Shown here: one piece after another, positions 23,403 to 32,092 of the stretch
How the letters are laid out: every line of letters starts with the position of its first letter
Numbering within the stretch: the first letter of the stretch is position 1
NCBI RefSeq assembly: GCF_900220965.1
Contig: NZ_OBQC01000020.1
Span: forward strand, 1 to 39,081
From: Ureibacillus acetophenoni
GTDB lineage: Bacteria > Bacillota > Bacilli > Bacillales_A > Planococcaceae
DNA length: 39,081 nucleotides
Reading direction: 5' to 3'
Notes under the pieces: model-generated
Databases searched by the model: none
Told to the model about the DNA's origin: nothing
The model's input: the letters and a program-made list of their open reading frames with translations, nothing else
Translations under genes and position numbers: made by a program

Positions 23403-24164
23403 ATGGATATGACACAAACTAACGAACTAACCGTTTTGGAACATTTAGAAGAATTAAGAAAAAGGTTAGTCATCGTTACAATAACCTTTGTCGTATCGCT
23501 AGGTATTGGATTTTGGTTTGCTCCCAATATACTGAATATTATGAAAGGACAACCTACTGCGATAGGTGTGGATTGGAACCTTTTTGGATATACAGATGGA
23601 ATCATGATTTATTTAAAATGTGCTTTTATATTATCTCTATTAATTACTCTTCCTATTGCTTTACTTCAAATATGGTTATTTCTGAAACCAGGGTTAACTG
23701 AAAAAGAAGCAAAAAGTACATTAGTCTATGTTCCGGTATCATTTCTATTATTTTTGTTAGGGTTAAGTTTTAGTTACTTTATCTTATTTCCATTAATGTT
23801 AAACTTTTTATCCTCTATTAACCAATCAATAGGGGCAGTTGAAACATACGGAATCAATCAATACTTTTCTTTATTATTTAATTTAACCATCCCAGTAGGA
23901 GCGGTCTTTGAACTACCGGTTGTCATCTTATTTTTAACAAAACTAGGAATAGTAACTCCTACGAAACTAAGAAAAATGAGAAAGGTATCATATTTTATTC
24001 TAATTGTTGTTGGAGTATCAATTTCTCCACCCGATTTTATCTCAGATTTTTTAATAATTGTTCCATTGCTATTACTGTTTGAAATAAGTATCTGGGTATC
24101 TAGTTGGTCATTGAAAAGACAACAAGCAAATGAAGAATCAATAAATAAGGAAGTTTTAAATTAA
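23403..24164 (+). CDS. tatC: Sec-independent translocase subunit TatC
   Basis: Protein of 253 residues with the six-helix TatC pattern. Signatures are LEHLEELRKRLVI at the start (the signal-peptide recognition site with the conserved Glu and Arg), the long loop ending in GLTEKEAKSTLVYVPVSFLLFLLGLSFSYFILFP, and FELPVVILFLTKLGIVTPTKLRKMRKVSYF near the fifth helix. Together with TatA it forms the minimal two-component Tat system of Firmicutes. ATG at 23403 with a weak AGTGGTG site; ATG at 23409 is possible. Location directly behind a Tat substrate suggests a dedicated translocase. Confidence 0.95.
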   Translation: MDMTQTNELTVLEHLEELRKRLVIVTITFVVSLGIGFWFAPNILNIMKGQPTAIGVDWNLFGYTDGIMIYLKCAFILSLLITLPIALLQIWLFLKPGLTEKEAKSTLVYVPVSFLLFLLGLSFSYFILFPLMLNFLSSINQSIGAVETYGINQYFSLLFNLTIPVGAVFELPVVILFLTKLGIVTPTKLRKMRKVSYFILIVVGVSISPPDFISDFLIIVPLLLLFEISIWVSSWSLKRQQANEESINKEVLN

Positions 24165-24208
24165 AGAATTGATTGGAAAAGCTCATAAAAAAATTAGGGG
24201 GAATTGGG

Positions 24209-24475
24209 ATGCCGAATATAGGAGTTCCGGGATTAATCATTATATTAGTAATCGCACTAATCGTTTTTGGACCAAAAAAGCTACCACAATTAGGAAGAGC
24301 GGTTGGAGAAACATTACGAGAATTTAAGACTTCTACAAAAAGCGTTGTAGATGAAGTGACAGATGAATTTAAAATAGAAGAAACATCGGATTCAAAAAAA
24401 GAAAAACAACGAATGTATAGAAAGAGGATAAGAAAGGAGACAGGGAATGAATCAGTATCAAAGAGAAGAACTTAA
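24209..24475 (+). CDS. tatA: Sec-independent translocase subunit TatA
   Basis: Protein of 88 residues. One membrane helix [25 protein letters not shown], with the conserved Phe-Gly-Pro-Lys-Lys-Leu-Pro hinge, then the amphipathic helix [11 protein letters not shown], then a charged tail ([12 protein letters not shown]). The start chosen is the ATG at 24209 behind TTAGGGGGAA; an upstream frame from 24173 has no good ribosome site. Its tail overlaps the next gene by 29 bases, indicating translational coupling. Confidence 0.93.
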   Translation: MPNIGVPGLIIILVIALIVFGPKKLPQLGRAVGETLREFKTSTKSVVDEVTDEFKIEETSDSKKEKQRMYRKRIRKETGNESVSKRRT

Positions 24476-24710
24476 CTTAATTTCACAATCACTCTTAAGC
24501 ATTTTACTTATTTCAATCTTTGCTTATTGTATATCCTTCATTTCAAACACATTTCCTTGGCAGTCATTATTAGGTTTTGGCATCGGTTTATCAATTATCG
24601 TGATTTGTTGGATTGGGAGAAGAAGCTACGTTTTCATTTCATTTTTATTATTGTATACAGTTGTTTATTCGATAGCTTATAATTTTTCAGCATTTTTTTC
24701 AGTACATTAA
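24447..24710 (+). CDS. Small membrane protein of the tat cluster
   Basis: Protein of 87 residues with two to three hydrophobic segments (about 12-32, 38-58 and 61-80), starting [18 protein letters not shown] at 24447 follows AAAGGAGACAGGGA and lies inside the tatA reading frame. Proteins of this type are known from Bacillus genomes near Tat genes but have no assigned role; accessory Tat factor or membrane anchor for the dehydrogenase are guesses. Confidence 0.7.
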   Translation: MNQYQREELNLISQSLLSILLISIFAYCISFISNTFPWQSLLGFGIGLSIIVICWIGRRSYVFISFLLLYTVVYSIAYNFSAFFSVH

Positions 24711-24741
24711 AAAGCAGATAGAAATAAGAAAGTAAATTTAT

Positions 24742-24772
24742 GGTCAGTCAATTCAAACTGGCCTTTTTTTAT
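24742..24772 (+). terminator. Rho-independent terminator closing the Tat/dehydrogenase operon
   Basis: GGTCAGT (24742-24748) pairs with ACTGGCC (24757-24763, one G-T pair), followed by TTTTTTT. Confidence 0.8.
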
Positions 24773-24926
24773 TTTCTAATTTTCTTAGTATTAATTGTTA
24801 TAGATGGACCGCATTTCACCTTCTGAAAACATGACATGCTATAATATTCCTTGAAAACTTTGTAGATAAAATTTGATATATACAATTTATATTACTTAAG
24901 ATGCATGCTAGAAATGGAGAACTACT

Positions 24927-26918
24927 ATGGTTAAAAAATTAAACGGAGAATCACTCGACCTTACAAAACAAAATATCGAACGTTTAAAAGAACTATTTCC
25001 AGAAGTCATATCGGACGGCCATAAAATAGATTTTAATCGATTAAAAGCGATTCTAGGTGAAAGTGTTGAAGATCAGCATGATCGCTATCAGTTTACTTGG
25101 CATGGAAAAAAACAAACAATCGTTGGTGCTCAAAAGCCATCAAAAGGTACACTCCGACCGCTTCCAGAAAAAAGTAAAAACTTTGATACAACTGAAAATC
25201 TTTATATTGAAGGGGATAATTTAGAAGTATTAAAGCTATTACAAAAATCCTACAATGGCAAGATTAAAATGATATATATTGATCCGCCATACAATACAGG
25301 TAAAGATTTTGTATATAAAGATAACTTTGTTGATGGGGTGCAAAATTACTTAGAACTAACCGGACAGTTGGACTCTGAAGGTAATATACTTTCTACAAAT
25401 ACGGAACGAAATGGCCGATTCCATACGGATTGGCTTAATATGATGTATTCAAGATTGAAATTAGCAAGGAATTTATTAACAGAAGATGGAGTTATTTTCA
25501 TCAGTATCGATGATCATGAGCAAAGTCGTTTAAAATTTATTTGTGATGAAATCTTCGGAGAATCCAATTTTGTTTCAAACTTTATTTGGTACGGTGGAAG
25601 AAAAAATGACTCCAAATTGATATCTAATTCCCATGAATATATTTTGATCTATGTAAAAAATAGTAACTATTTAACGGAAAATAAAATCCTTTGGCGAGAA
25701 CAAAAGCAAGGCTTGGACAAAATCTATGTTGCTGCGAAGGAGTTCTATGAAACATATGGGGAAGAAGAAGGATCCAAACGATTAAAACAGTGGTTCCAAC
25801 GGTTATCACCAGATGATCCTGCATTAGCAAATAAACATTACGCAAATGTGGACGAGCATGGTCCTTATTATAAAGATAATATTTCTTGGCCTGGTGGGGG
25901 TGGCCCTGTATATGATGTCATTCACCCAATAACGAAAAAACTAGTGAAAATCCCTTCAAGAGGTTGGTTATTTAAAGAGGAGCGAATGTTAGAGCTGATT
26001 GCAGACGGAAGAGTTGCATTTGGTCCAGATGAAAACGGAGTTCCTACTTACAAACGTTACTTAAAAGAAACAGAAACACAAGTTCCACTAAGCGTTCTAT
26101 ATAACGATAATCGTGGTGCAATGAAACGTTTAAGGGATTTGTTTGAGGGGAAAACCTACTTTGATTTTCCTAAAGATGAAAAAGTCATCCAGAAGTTAAT
26201 TAAAATAATCCCAATGAATGAAAACGATATCGTATTGGATTTTTTCTCAGGTTCTGCAACAACAGCCCAAGCAGTGATGCAGGCAAACGCAGAGGATGGA
26301 TTGAATCGAAAATTTATCCTCGTTCAATTGCCTGAACAACTGGATGAAAATTCAGTTGCTTTCAAAGATGGTTACGAGACTATTTGTGATATTGGAGAAG
26401 AGCGGATTCGTAGAGCTGGTGACCTGATTAAACATGAGTTAGTTGAAATGCAAAAGGCCGGTCGTAATGTGATTGAACCTGAAAGTTTAGATATTGGTTT
26501 TAAAGTATTAAAACTGGATACATCAAACATTCGCGAATGGAATACAGACTTTGAAAATATTGAAAAAACTTTAGATTTATTCGAAACGCCATTTATTGAT
26601 GGCCGTACGGAAATGGATATCGTATTTGAAATATTGATTAAATTCGGTTTGAAGTTAACGGTTCCAATTAATACATTCAACGTCGACGAAAGAAACGTTT
26701 ACGATGTAGCACATGGCAATTTATTTATTTGTTTAGCCGCCAAAATTGATACAAACATTGCAAAAGCGATCATCGAAAAACGAGATGAATATGAAAACGA
26801 AACAAGTAGCGTTGTATTAAGTGATGCGGGGTTCGGTGGAAATGATTCGGAAAAATTGAATTGTATCGAGCTGTTGAAGGAAGCAGGCTATCCTGAAGAT
26901 AATCTGTTGACGATATAG
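24927..26918 (+). CDS. mod: Type III restriction-modification DNA methyltransferase Mod, copy 1
   Basis: Protein of 663 residues. It is a beta-class N6-adenine methyltransferase: the catalytic motif DPPYNTG is at 119-125 and the AdoMet-binding motif follows later, DFFSGSATTA near 438. The first 215 residues and the last 240 are closely similar to the second Mod (29957-31825), while about 217-410 (starting at FIWYGGRKN) is unrelated and should be the target-recognition domain. It methylates one strand of an asymmetric site and supplies specificity to Res. ATG at 24927 behind ATGGAGAA. Res starts 11 bases after its stop. No simple-sequence repeat suggesting phase variation is seen in the gene or its leader. 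Confidence 0.95.
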   Translation: MVKKLNGESLDLTKQNIERLKELFPEVISDGHKIDFNRLKAILGESVEDQHDRYQFTWHGKKQTIVGAQKPSKGTLRPLPEKSKNFDTTENLYIEGDNLEVLKLLQKSYNGKIKMIYIDPPYNTGKDFVYKDNFVDGVQNYLELTGQLDSEGNILSTNTERNGRFHTDWLNMMYSRLKLARNLLTEDGVIFISIDDHEQSRLKFICDEIFGESNFVSNFIWYGGRKNDSKLISNSHEYILIYVKNSNYLTENKILWREQKQGLDKIYVAAKEFYETYGEEEGSKRLKQWFQRLSPDDPALANKHYANVDEHGPYYKDNISWPGGGGPVYDVIHPITKKLVKIPSRGWLFKEERMLELIADGRVAFGPDENGVPTYKRYLKETETQVPLSVLYNDNRGAMKRLRDLFEGKTYFDFPKDEKVIQKLIKIIPMNENDIVLDFFSGSATTAQAVMQANAEDGLNRKFILVQLPEQLDENSVAFKDGYETICDIGEERIRRAGDLIKHELVEMQKAGRNVIEPESLDIGFKVLKLDTSNIREWNTDFENIEKTLDLFETPFIDGRTEMDIVFEILIKFGLKLTVPINTFNVDERNVYDVAHGNLFICLAAKIDTNIAKAIIEKRDEYENETSSVVLSDAGFGGNDSEKLNCIELLKEAGYPEDNLLTI

Positions 26919-26929
26919 AGGTGATAAGA

Positions 26930-29899
26930 ATGAAAATACAATTTAAAGAACTAGATTATCAAGACATGGCGATTAAATCCATACTCAACGTATTTGACGG
27001 ACAGGGAATTCGTAAATCCGAATTCACTATTATGGAACAAGATTCACAAGGGAAATTATTTGGGGATCAAGGGATTGGAAATAAAATTGATATATCGGCA
27101 AGTAAACTACTACAAAATGTCCAACAAATTCAAATAGAACAAGGGATTCCGATTTCCGAATCTATCCCAATGCCTTTTCCTCAATTTAATATTGAAATGG
27201 AAACAGGAACTGGAAAAACGTTTGTCTATTTAAAATCCATTCTTGAATTGAACAGAAATTACGGATTTACGAAGTTTATTATTGTTGTTCCATCTGTTGC
27301 CATTAAAGAAGGGGTTATGAAGTCAATTAGTATGACGAAGGATTACTTTAAAACACAAATGCAAGGCATCGTTTACCGCGCATTTATGTATGATAGTAAA
27401 AACTTAAACAATGTACAAGCATTTGCTACGAATGATGATATTGAAATAATGATCATTAATATTCAGTCCTTTAATAGTAACGATAATATTTTCAACAGAA
27501 CAGATATGGATTCGCTTTTTGGTATTTCTCCAAAACAGTTAGTAAGTGAAACGAATCCAATTGTCATTATCGATGAACCCCAAAGTGTTGATAATACAGA
27601 GAATGCTCAACAAGCGATTGCTGCTTTAAATCCATCAATAGTTTTTCGCTTTTCTGCAACACATAAAAATAAAAGCTATCCTTTAATTTATAAACTAGGT
27701 CCTGTAGAAGCCTATCAACAAAAATTAGTAAAGCAAATTGAAGTAGCAGGAATAAAAAAAGCCATTGATGCGAATGAAGTCTACATTAAATTAATTGGAA
27801 TAAAAGCAACAAAATCGAGCATTACTGCAACAGTTGAAATGTATGTGAAAAATAAAACAACGATCGAGAAAAAAGAAATTAAGCTTAAAAAAGACGATGA
27901 TGTTTATCTAAAATCGAAACGCATTGCTGCATATGAAACGGTAGGTTTTGTGAAGGACATATCAGCTGAACCCGGAAATGAATATATTGAGTTTTCAGGA
28001 GAGCCTTCAATCATTCGACTTAGTCAAGCATTAGAAAATGATTTACAAATGAAACGTGCGCAAATTAGAAAGACCATTGAAGAGCATCTAAATAAGGAAC
28101 TGAAACTTAATCCAATAGGCGTAAAAGTGTTAAGTCTATTCTTTATTGATAATGTTGCAAATTATAGACAATATGAAGGTGAAAATAACCGAGTACCAGG
28201 GGCTTATGCAAAAATTTTTGAAGAAGAGTATGCGAATCTAATTCGCTCTGAAAAATATAAAGCATTACGTGACCGCCATGTCCCTGTAACAGAAGTACAC
28301 GATGGCTATTTTTCTGTTGATGGGAAAGGCAAAGTAAAAAATACGAGTGGTACTAGCCAATCGGACGAAAATACTTATCAAATTATTATGAAAGATAAAG
28401 AAGACTTACTCACTTTCTATGATGAAGAAAAAGGGAATGTCAAAAAAGCAAATAAACTACGCTTCATTTTCTCTCATTCAGCATTAAAAGAAGGTTGGGA
28501 CAATCCAAACGTCTTTCAAATTTGTACATTAATCGAATCAAAAGATACGATTACAAAACGCCAGAAAATAGGGCGTGGCTTACGGATTGCTGTAAACCAA
28601 AACGGTGAACGTGTGCCAGGATTTGAAGTGAATACGCTTACGATTATGGCTAATGAAAGCTATGAGGAATTTTCATCTGGTTTACAACAAGAATACGAAG
28701 AAGAAGGCGTTGAGTTTGGTATTTTTTCTGACGATATTTTTAGTTCACTAGTTATTGATATTGATCCAGAAACAGGTTACAAAACACCACTAGGTCACGA
28801 AAAGTCCAGGGAACTAGTTAGTTTCTTAAAAGAACAAAATTACTTAGATTCGAAAAATAAAGGAACACCAAATCTAGCGAAAGCTATTAAAGAAGGTACA
28901 TTTGATATACCTGAAAGCTTCAAGGGAATTGCTGAAAATATTAAAGAAAAAATTACAGCTGCCATTCAAGAAAAATTCAATGTCGATAAAATTGAAATTA
29001 AAGATCATCACAACAAAGTTCCAGTTAAGTTAAATAAAGAAGCTTTATCAGGGCCATTTTTAGAGCTTTGGGAGCGGATAAAATATAAAACTACTTATTC
29101 TATTGAAATGGATTCACAATTATTTATAGAGCAAGCGGCCAAAAAATTAGCTGAAGAACTCGAAGTACGAATTGCAAGGCTTGAATATGAGCGTCATCTT
29201 CTTGAAACAACAGGCGGTGGTATTATGACAATAAAAGAAGAACAAACGACATTAGAAGCAAGTTCCCAACAGTACAAAAAGGCACCAGATCTTTTAACTT
29301 ATTTACAAAACGAAACGAAGTTAACGCGCAAAACGCTTATTGCAGTGCTGAAACAAAGTGGAACATTACGTGATTTTAAGCGAAACCCTCAAAGTTATAT
29401 GATGGAAGTAGCACGAATTCTAAATGCTGCTAAACGACTTGCTATTGTAGACGGTATTAAATATGAAAAATTATCAAGTGGTGAAGTTTATGAACAGACT
29501 TTATTTTTACAAGAAGAAGTAGAGAGTTACACTGACTCTATCGTACCTGTTCAAAACAATCGTTCCCCATATGATCATGTAGTAGTGGATTCAGCAGTGG
29601 AACGTGAATTTGCACAAGCATGTGAGAAAGATGAAAACGTTAAGTTCTACATTAAACTACCGCAAAAATTTAAGATTAAAACACCATTAGGTACTTATAA
29701 TCCCGATTGGGCATTATCGTTACAGCAAGATGGTAATGAAAAGTTATACTTTATTGTTGAAACAAAGGGAAGTACCTCAGCAGAAGATTTACGCCCTACA
29801 GAATTAGCAAAAATACGTTGTGGAGAAAAACATTTTGCGGCACTTGATACGGGTATTACATTTAAGAAAGCATCAGAGCATCAGGCAATTTATTCTTAA
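26930..29899 (+). CDS. res: Type III restriction-modification subunit Res (helicase-nuclease)
   Basis: Protein of 989 residues, normal for Res. Superfamily 2 helicase motifs: Walker A METGTGKTF (about 90-98), DEPQ box at about 215-218, SAT motif FRFSATH, and motif VI KRQKIGRGLRI near 545. A C-terminal PD-(D/E)xK nuclease is indicated by YNPDWALSL (about 924) and YFIVETKGS (about 943). It cuts DNA after ATP-dependent communication between two unmethylated, inversely oriented sites, in complex with Mod. The start chosen is the ATG at 26930 behind AGAGGTGA; the in-frame GTG at 26921 overlaps that site. All motifs are intact, so the enzyme should be active. Flanked on both sides by mod genes. Confidence 0.96.
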   Translation: MKIQFKELDYQDMAIKSILNVFDGQGIRKSEFTIMEQDSQGKLFGDQGIGNKIDISASKLLQNVQQIQIEQGIPISESIPMPFPQFNIEMETGTGKTFVYLKSILELNRNYGFTKFIIVVPSVAIKEGVMKSISMTKDYFKTQMQGIVYRAFMYDSKNLNNVQAFATNDDIEIMIINIQSFNSNDNIFNRTDMDSLFGISPKQLVSETNPIVIIDEPQSVDNTENAQQAIAALNPSIVFRFSATHKNKSYPLIYKLGPVEAYQQKLVKQIEVAGIKKAIDANEVYIKLIGIKATKSSITATVEMYVKNKTTIEKKEIKLKKDDDVYLKSKRIAAYETVGFVKDISAEPGNEYIEFSGEPSIIRLSQALENDLQMKRAQIRKTIEEHLNKELKLNPIGVKVLSLFFIDNVANYRQYEGENNRVPGAYAKIFEEEYANLIRSEKYKALRDRHVPVTEVHDGYFSVDGKGKVKNTSGTSQSDENTYQIIMKDKEDLLTFYDEEKGNVKKANKLRFIFSHSALKEGWDNPNVFQICTLIESKDTITKRQKIGRGLRIAVNQNGERVPGFEVNTLTIMANESYEEFSSGLQQEYEEEGVEFGIFSDDIFSSLVIDIDPETGYKTPLGHEKSRELVSFLKEQNYLDSKNKGTPNLAKAIKEGTFDIPESFKGIAENIKEKITAAIQEKFNVDKIEIKDHHNKVPVKLNKEALSGPFLELWERIKYKTTYSIEMDSQLFIEQAAKKLAEELEVRIARLEYERHLLETTGGGIMTIKEEQTTLEASSQQYKKAPDLLTYLQNETKLTRKTLIAVLKQSGTLRDFKRNPQSYMMEVARILNAAKRLAIVDGIKYEKLSSGEVYEQTLFLQEEVESYTDSIVPVQNNRSPYDHVVVDSAVEREFAQACEKDENVKFYIKLPQKFKIKTPLGTYNPDWALSLQQDGNEKLYFIVETKGSTSAEDLRPTELAKIRCGEKHFAALDTGITFKKASEHQAIYS

Positions 29900-29956
29900 A
29901 GTTGTAGGGAAAATCCACTTGAAAGTATTGTTAAGTGAAGTAAGGAGCAATTAATA

Positions 29957-31825
29957 ATGAATAAATTACAGGGTGAGTCGCTAAATATTACAAAACAAAA
30001 TATAAATCGTTTAAAGGAATTATTTCCTGAGGTCATTACAGAAGGGGATAAAATCGATTTTGAACAGTTAAAAACAGTTCTTGGTCAAGTTTTAGAAGAT
30101 CAACATGAACGCTACCAATTTACTTGGAGTGGAAAAAAACAAGCGATTTTAGGTGCCCAAAAACCTTCAAAAGGTACTTTGCGTCCTCTAATAGATAGAA
30201 GTAAAAACTTTCATCAAACAGAAAATCTTTATATAGAAGGGGATAACTTAGAAGTTTTAAAGCTTCTGCAAAAGTCCTATAACGGTAAAATTAAAGTCAT
30301 TTATATAGATCCGCCTTATAACACAGGGAAAGACTTCGTTTATAAAGATAATTTCGCAAATGGCGTTCAAAATTACCTTGAATTAACAGGCCAAGTCGAT
30401 GCGGAAGGAAACCAACTTTCAACGAATACAGAAAGTAATGGTCGTTTTCATACAGATTGGTTAAACATGATGTATCCACGATTGAAATTAGCGCGGAATT
30501 TGCTTACGGATGACGGGGTTATTTTTATCAGTATCGATGATAGTGAACAAGAAAAATTGAAAATGATTTGTAATGAAATTTTCGGAGAACAAAATTTCCT
30601 TGCTCAAGTTATATGGGAAAGGGCATACTCACCGGTAAATTTAAAAAAGAATTTTTCTGAGAGTCATGATTTCATTTTAGTCTATGGAAAAAATATTCAT
30701 GGTCTTGAATCGAATGGATTGAAACGAACTCAAGCTGCAAATGACAGATATAGTAATCCAGATAATGATCCTAGGGGGTTATGGAAATCTTCGGATTTAT
30801 CAGTAGGTCCGGCGATTGAGAAAAACATTTATGAAATTACAACGCCAAGTGGCAGAAAAGTGATGCCCCCAAGTGGTTATAGTTGGCGACTTAACAAAGA
30901 AAAATTTGAAGAGTATGTTAATGATAATCGTATCTGGTTTGGTCCAGATGGAAATAACGTACCTTCTATTAAAAGATTTTTATCTGAGGTTAAAGATACG
31001 ATTACTCCAATGACAATTTGGAAGTACCAAGATGTGGGACATTCCCAAAGTGCAAGTCAAAGCTTAAAAAAGTTATTTCATGATAAAGCATATTTCACTT
31101 ATCCAAAGCCGGTGGAATTGGTTAAACGTGTCATCGAATTATACTCGAATCCGGATTCAATTATTCTTGATTTCTTTTCTGGATCTGCAACAACGGCTCA
31201 TGCAACAATGCAGTTAAATGCAGAAGACGGAGGAAATCGTAAATTTATTTTAGTTCAACTTCCCGAAAAGTTGGATGAAAACTCGGAAGCTTTTAAAGAT
31301 GGCTTTGAAACGATTTGTGATATCGGTGAAGAACGAATTCGACGTGCTGGTGAGAAGATTAAAGAAGATTTGGATGAAACAAAATTAAATGTGCTAGATA
31401 CTGGCTTTAAAGTATTCCAACTAGATTCATCGAATATTCGAGAGTGGGATGTTGATTTTGATTCATTAGAAGATCGATTAGATTTATTTGAAACACCGTT
31501 TATCGAAAGTAGAACCCAATTAGATATTGTGTATGAGATAATGTTAAAACAAGGTTTAGAATTAACAGATTCAATCGATTGCTTTTTAGTAAAAGGTATG
31601 ACTGTTTATGATATTGGCAATGGAACCTTATTTATTTGTTTAGAAGATAAAATAAACGTAAACATTGCCAATGCAATTATTGAAAAATGGAATCATTATG
31701 GTCGTGAAACAAGTAGTGTTGTCCTTAGTGATGCTGGATTTGCAGGGAATGACACAGAAAAATTGAATTGTATCGAATTGTTAAAAGGTGCCGGATATCC
31801 AGAAGAAAATATACTTACAATTTAA
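29957..31825 (+). CDS. mod: Type III restriction-modification DNA methyltransferase Mod, copy 2
   Basis: Protein of 622 residues. DPPYNTG lies near 118-124 and DFFSGSATTA near 400, as in copy 1. The shared N-terminal part differs from copy 1 at roughly one residue in five and at many silent codon positions, so the duplication is not recent or the two copies came from different sources. The region from about residue 217 to 370 (starting QVIWERAYSPVN) has no visible similarity to copy 1 and is about 40 residues shorter; it should recognise another DNA sequence. ATG at 29957 behind GTAAGGAGC, 57 bases after the res stop. Both Mod proteins end with nearly the same tail (LKEAGYPEDNLLTI or LKGAGYPEENILTI), where contacts with Res may lie. 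Confidence 0.95.
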   Translation: MNKLQGESLNITKQNINRLKELFPEVITEGDKIDFEQLKTVLGQVLEDQHERYQFTWSGKKQAILGAQKPSKGTLRPLIDRSKNFHQTENLYIEGDNLEVLKLLQKSYNGKIKVIYIDPPYNTGKDFVYKDNFANGVQNYLELTGQVDAEGNQLSTNTESNGRFHTDWLNMMYPRLKLARNLLTDDGVIFISIDDSEQEKLKMICNEIFGEQNFLAQVIWERAYSPVNLKKNFSESHDFILVYGKNIHGLESNGLKRTQAANDRYSNPDNDPRGLWKSSDLSVGPAIEKNIYEITTPSGRKVMPPSGYSWRLNKEKFEEYVNDNRIWFGPDGNNVPSIKRFLSEVKDTITPMTIWKYQDVGHSQSASQSLKKLFHDKAYFTYPKPVELVKRVIELYSNPDSIILDFFSGSATTAHATMQLNAEDGGNRKFILVQLPEKLDENSEAFKDGFETICDIGEERIRRAGEKIKEDLDETKLNVLDTGFKVFQLDSSNIREWDVDFDSLEDRLDLFETPFIESRTQLDIVYEIMLKQGLELTDSIDCFLVKGMTVYDIGNGTLFICLEDKINVNIANAIIEKWNHYGRETSSVVLSDAGFAGNDTEKLNCIELLKGAGYPEENILTI

Positions 31826-31861
31826 TAAAAAATAAGTCGTGGTTAACATCAAAATTAATAT

Positions 31862-31889
31862 TTGCAATTTTATAATTTTATGCTAATAT
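31862..31889 (+). promoter_or_regulatory. Candidate promoter of the tRNA gene
   Basis: TTGCAA at 31862-31867 and TAATAT at 31884-31889 with a 16-bp spacer, about 16 bases before the tRNA 5' end. Confidence 0.4.
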
Positions 31890-31905
31890 TTGGTTATCAC
31901 GATTA

Positions 31906-31978
31906 GGTCTTGTAGCTCAGCTGGGAGAGCATCACGTCGACAACGTGGGGGTCGCAGGTTCGAGCCCTGTCGAGACCA
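31906..31978 (+). tRNA. tRNA-Val (anticodon GAC)
   Basis: The cloverleaf can be drawn in full: acceptor GGTCTTG/CGAGACC with one T-G pair, D stem GCTC/GAGC, anticodon stem TCACG/CGTGG, seven-base loop TCGACAA with anticodon GAC at 31939-31941, variable GGGTC, T stem GCAGG/CCTGT with TTCGAGC loop, and discriminator A. CCA is not encoded. Position 33, nearly always U in tRNAs, is C here (31938). The gene stands alone. An integrase gene lies 111 bases downstream, pointing at it, so its 3' half is probably the chromosomal attachment site. Confidence 0.9.
31954..31978 (+). other. Probable attachment site (attL) in the tRNA 3' end
   Basis: Tyrosine integrases of this type usually recombine in the T-arm/acceptor region of a tRNA and keep the gene intact. 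The integrase location and orientation support this; the matching direct repeat (attR) is not in the window, so the exact core is not defined. Confidence 0.4.
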
Positions 31979-31989
31979 TACTGTAATCG

Positions 31990-32033
31990 AAAGCTTGAAA
32001 CCCTTATTTATCAAGGGTTTTCGGCTTTTCTAT
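31990..32033 (+). terminator. Rho-independent terminator after the tRNA
   Basis: AAACCCTT (31998-32005) pairs with AAGGGTTT (32013-32020), extended outward by AAAGC (31990-31994) with GCTTT (32024-32028), then T-rich sequence. Confidence 0.85.
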
Positions 32034-32073
32034 TTTCTTAACTTAATCTGATTTTTAATCGTTACTTGATCCG

Positions 32074-32092
32074 TGGCATCAATTTGGCATCA
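32074..32092. repeat. Two TGGCATCA direct repeats, 11 bp apart
   Basis: TGGCATCA at 32074-32081 and 32085-32092, phased by one helical turn, between the tRNA and the end of the integrase gene; the second overlaps the integrase stop codon. Short phased direct repeats beside attP are typical arm-type integrase binding sites. Confidence 0.45.

Noticed and set aside
24711..25000. Search for simple-sequence repeats giving phase variation of mod
   Set aside because: No homopolymer or short tandem repeat of useful length in the leader or early coding sequence of either mod gene.
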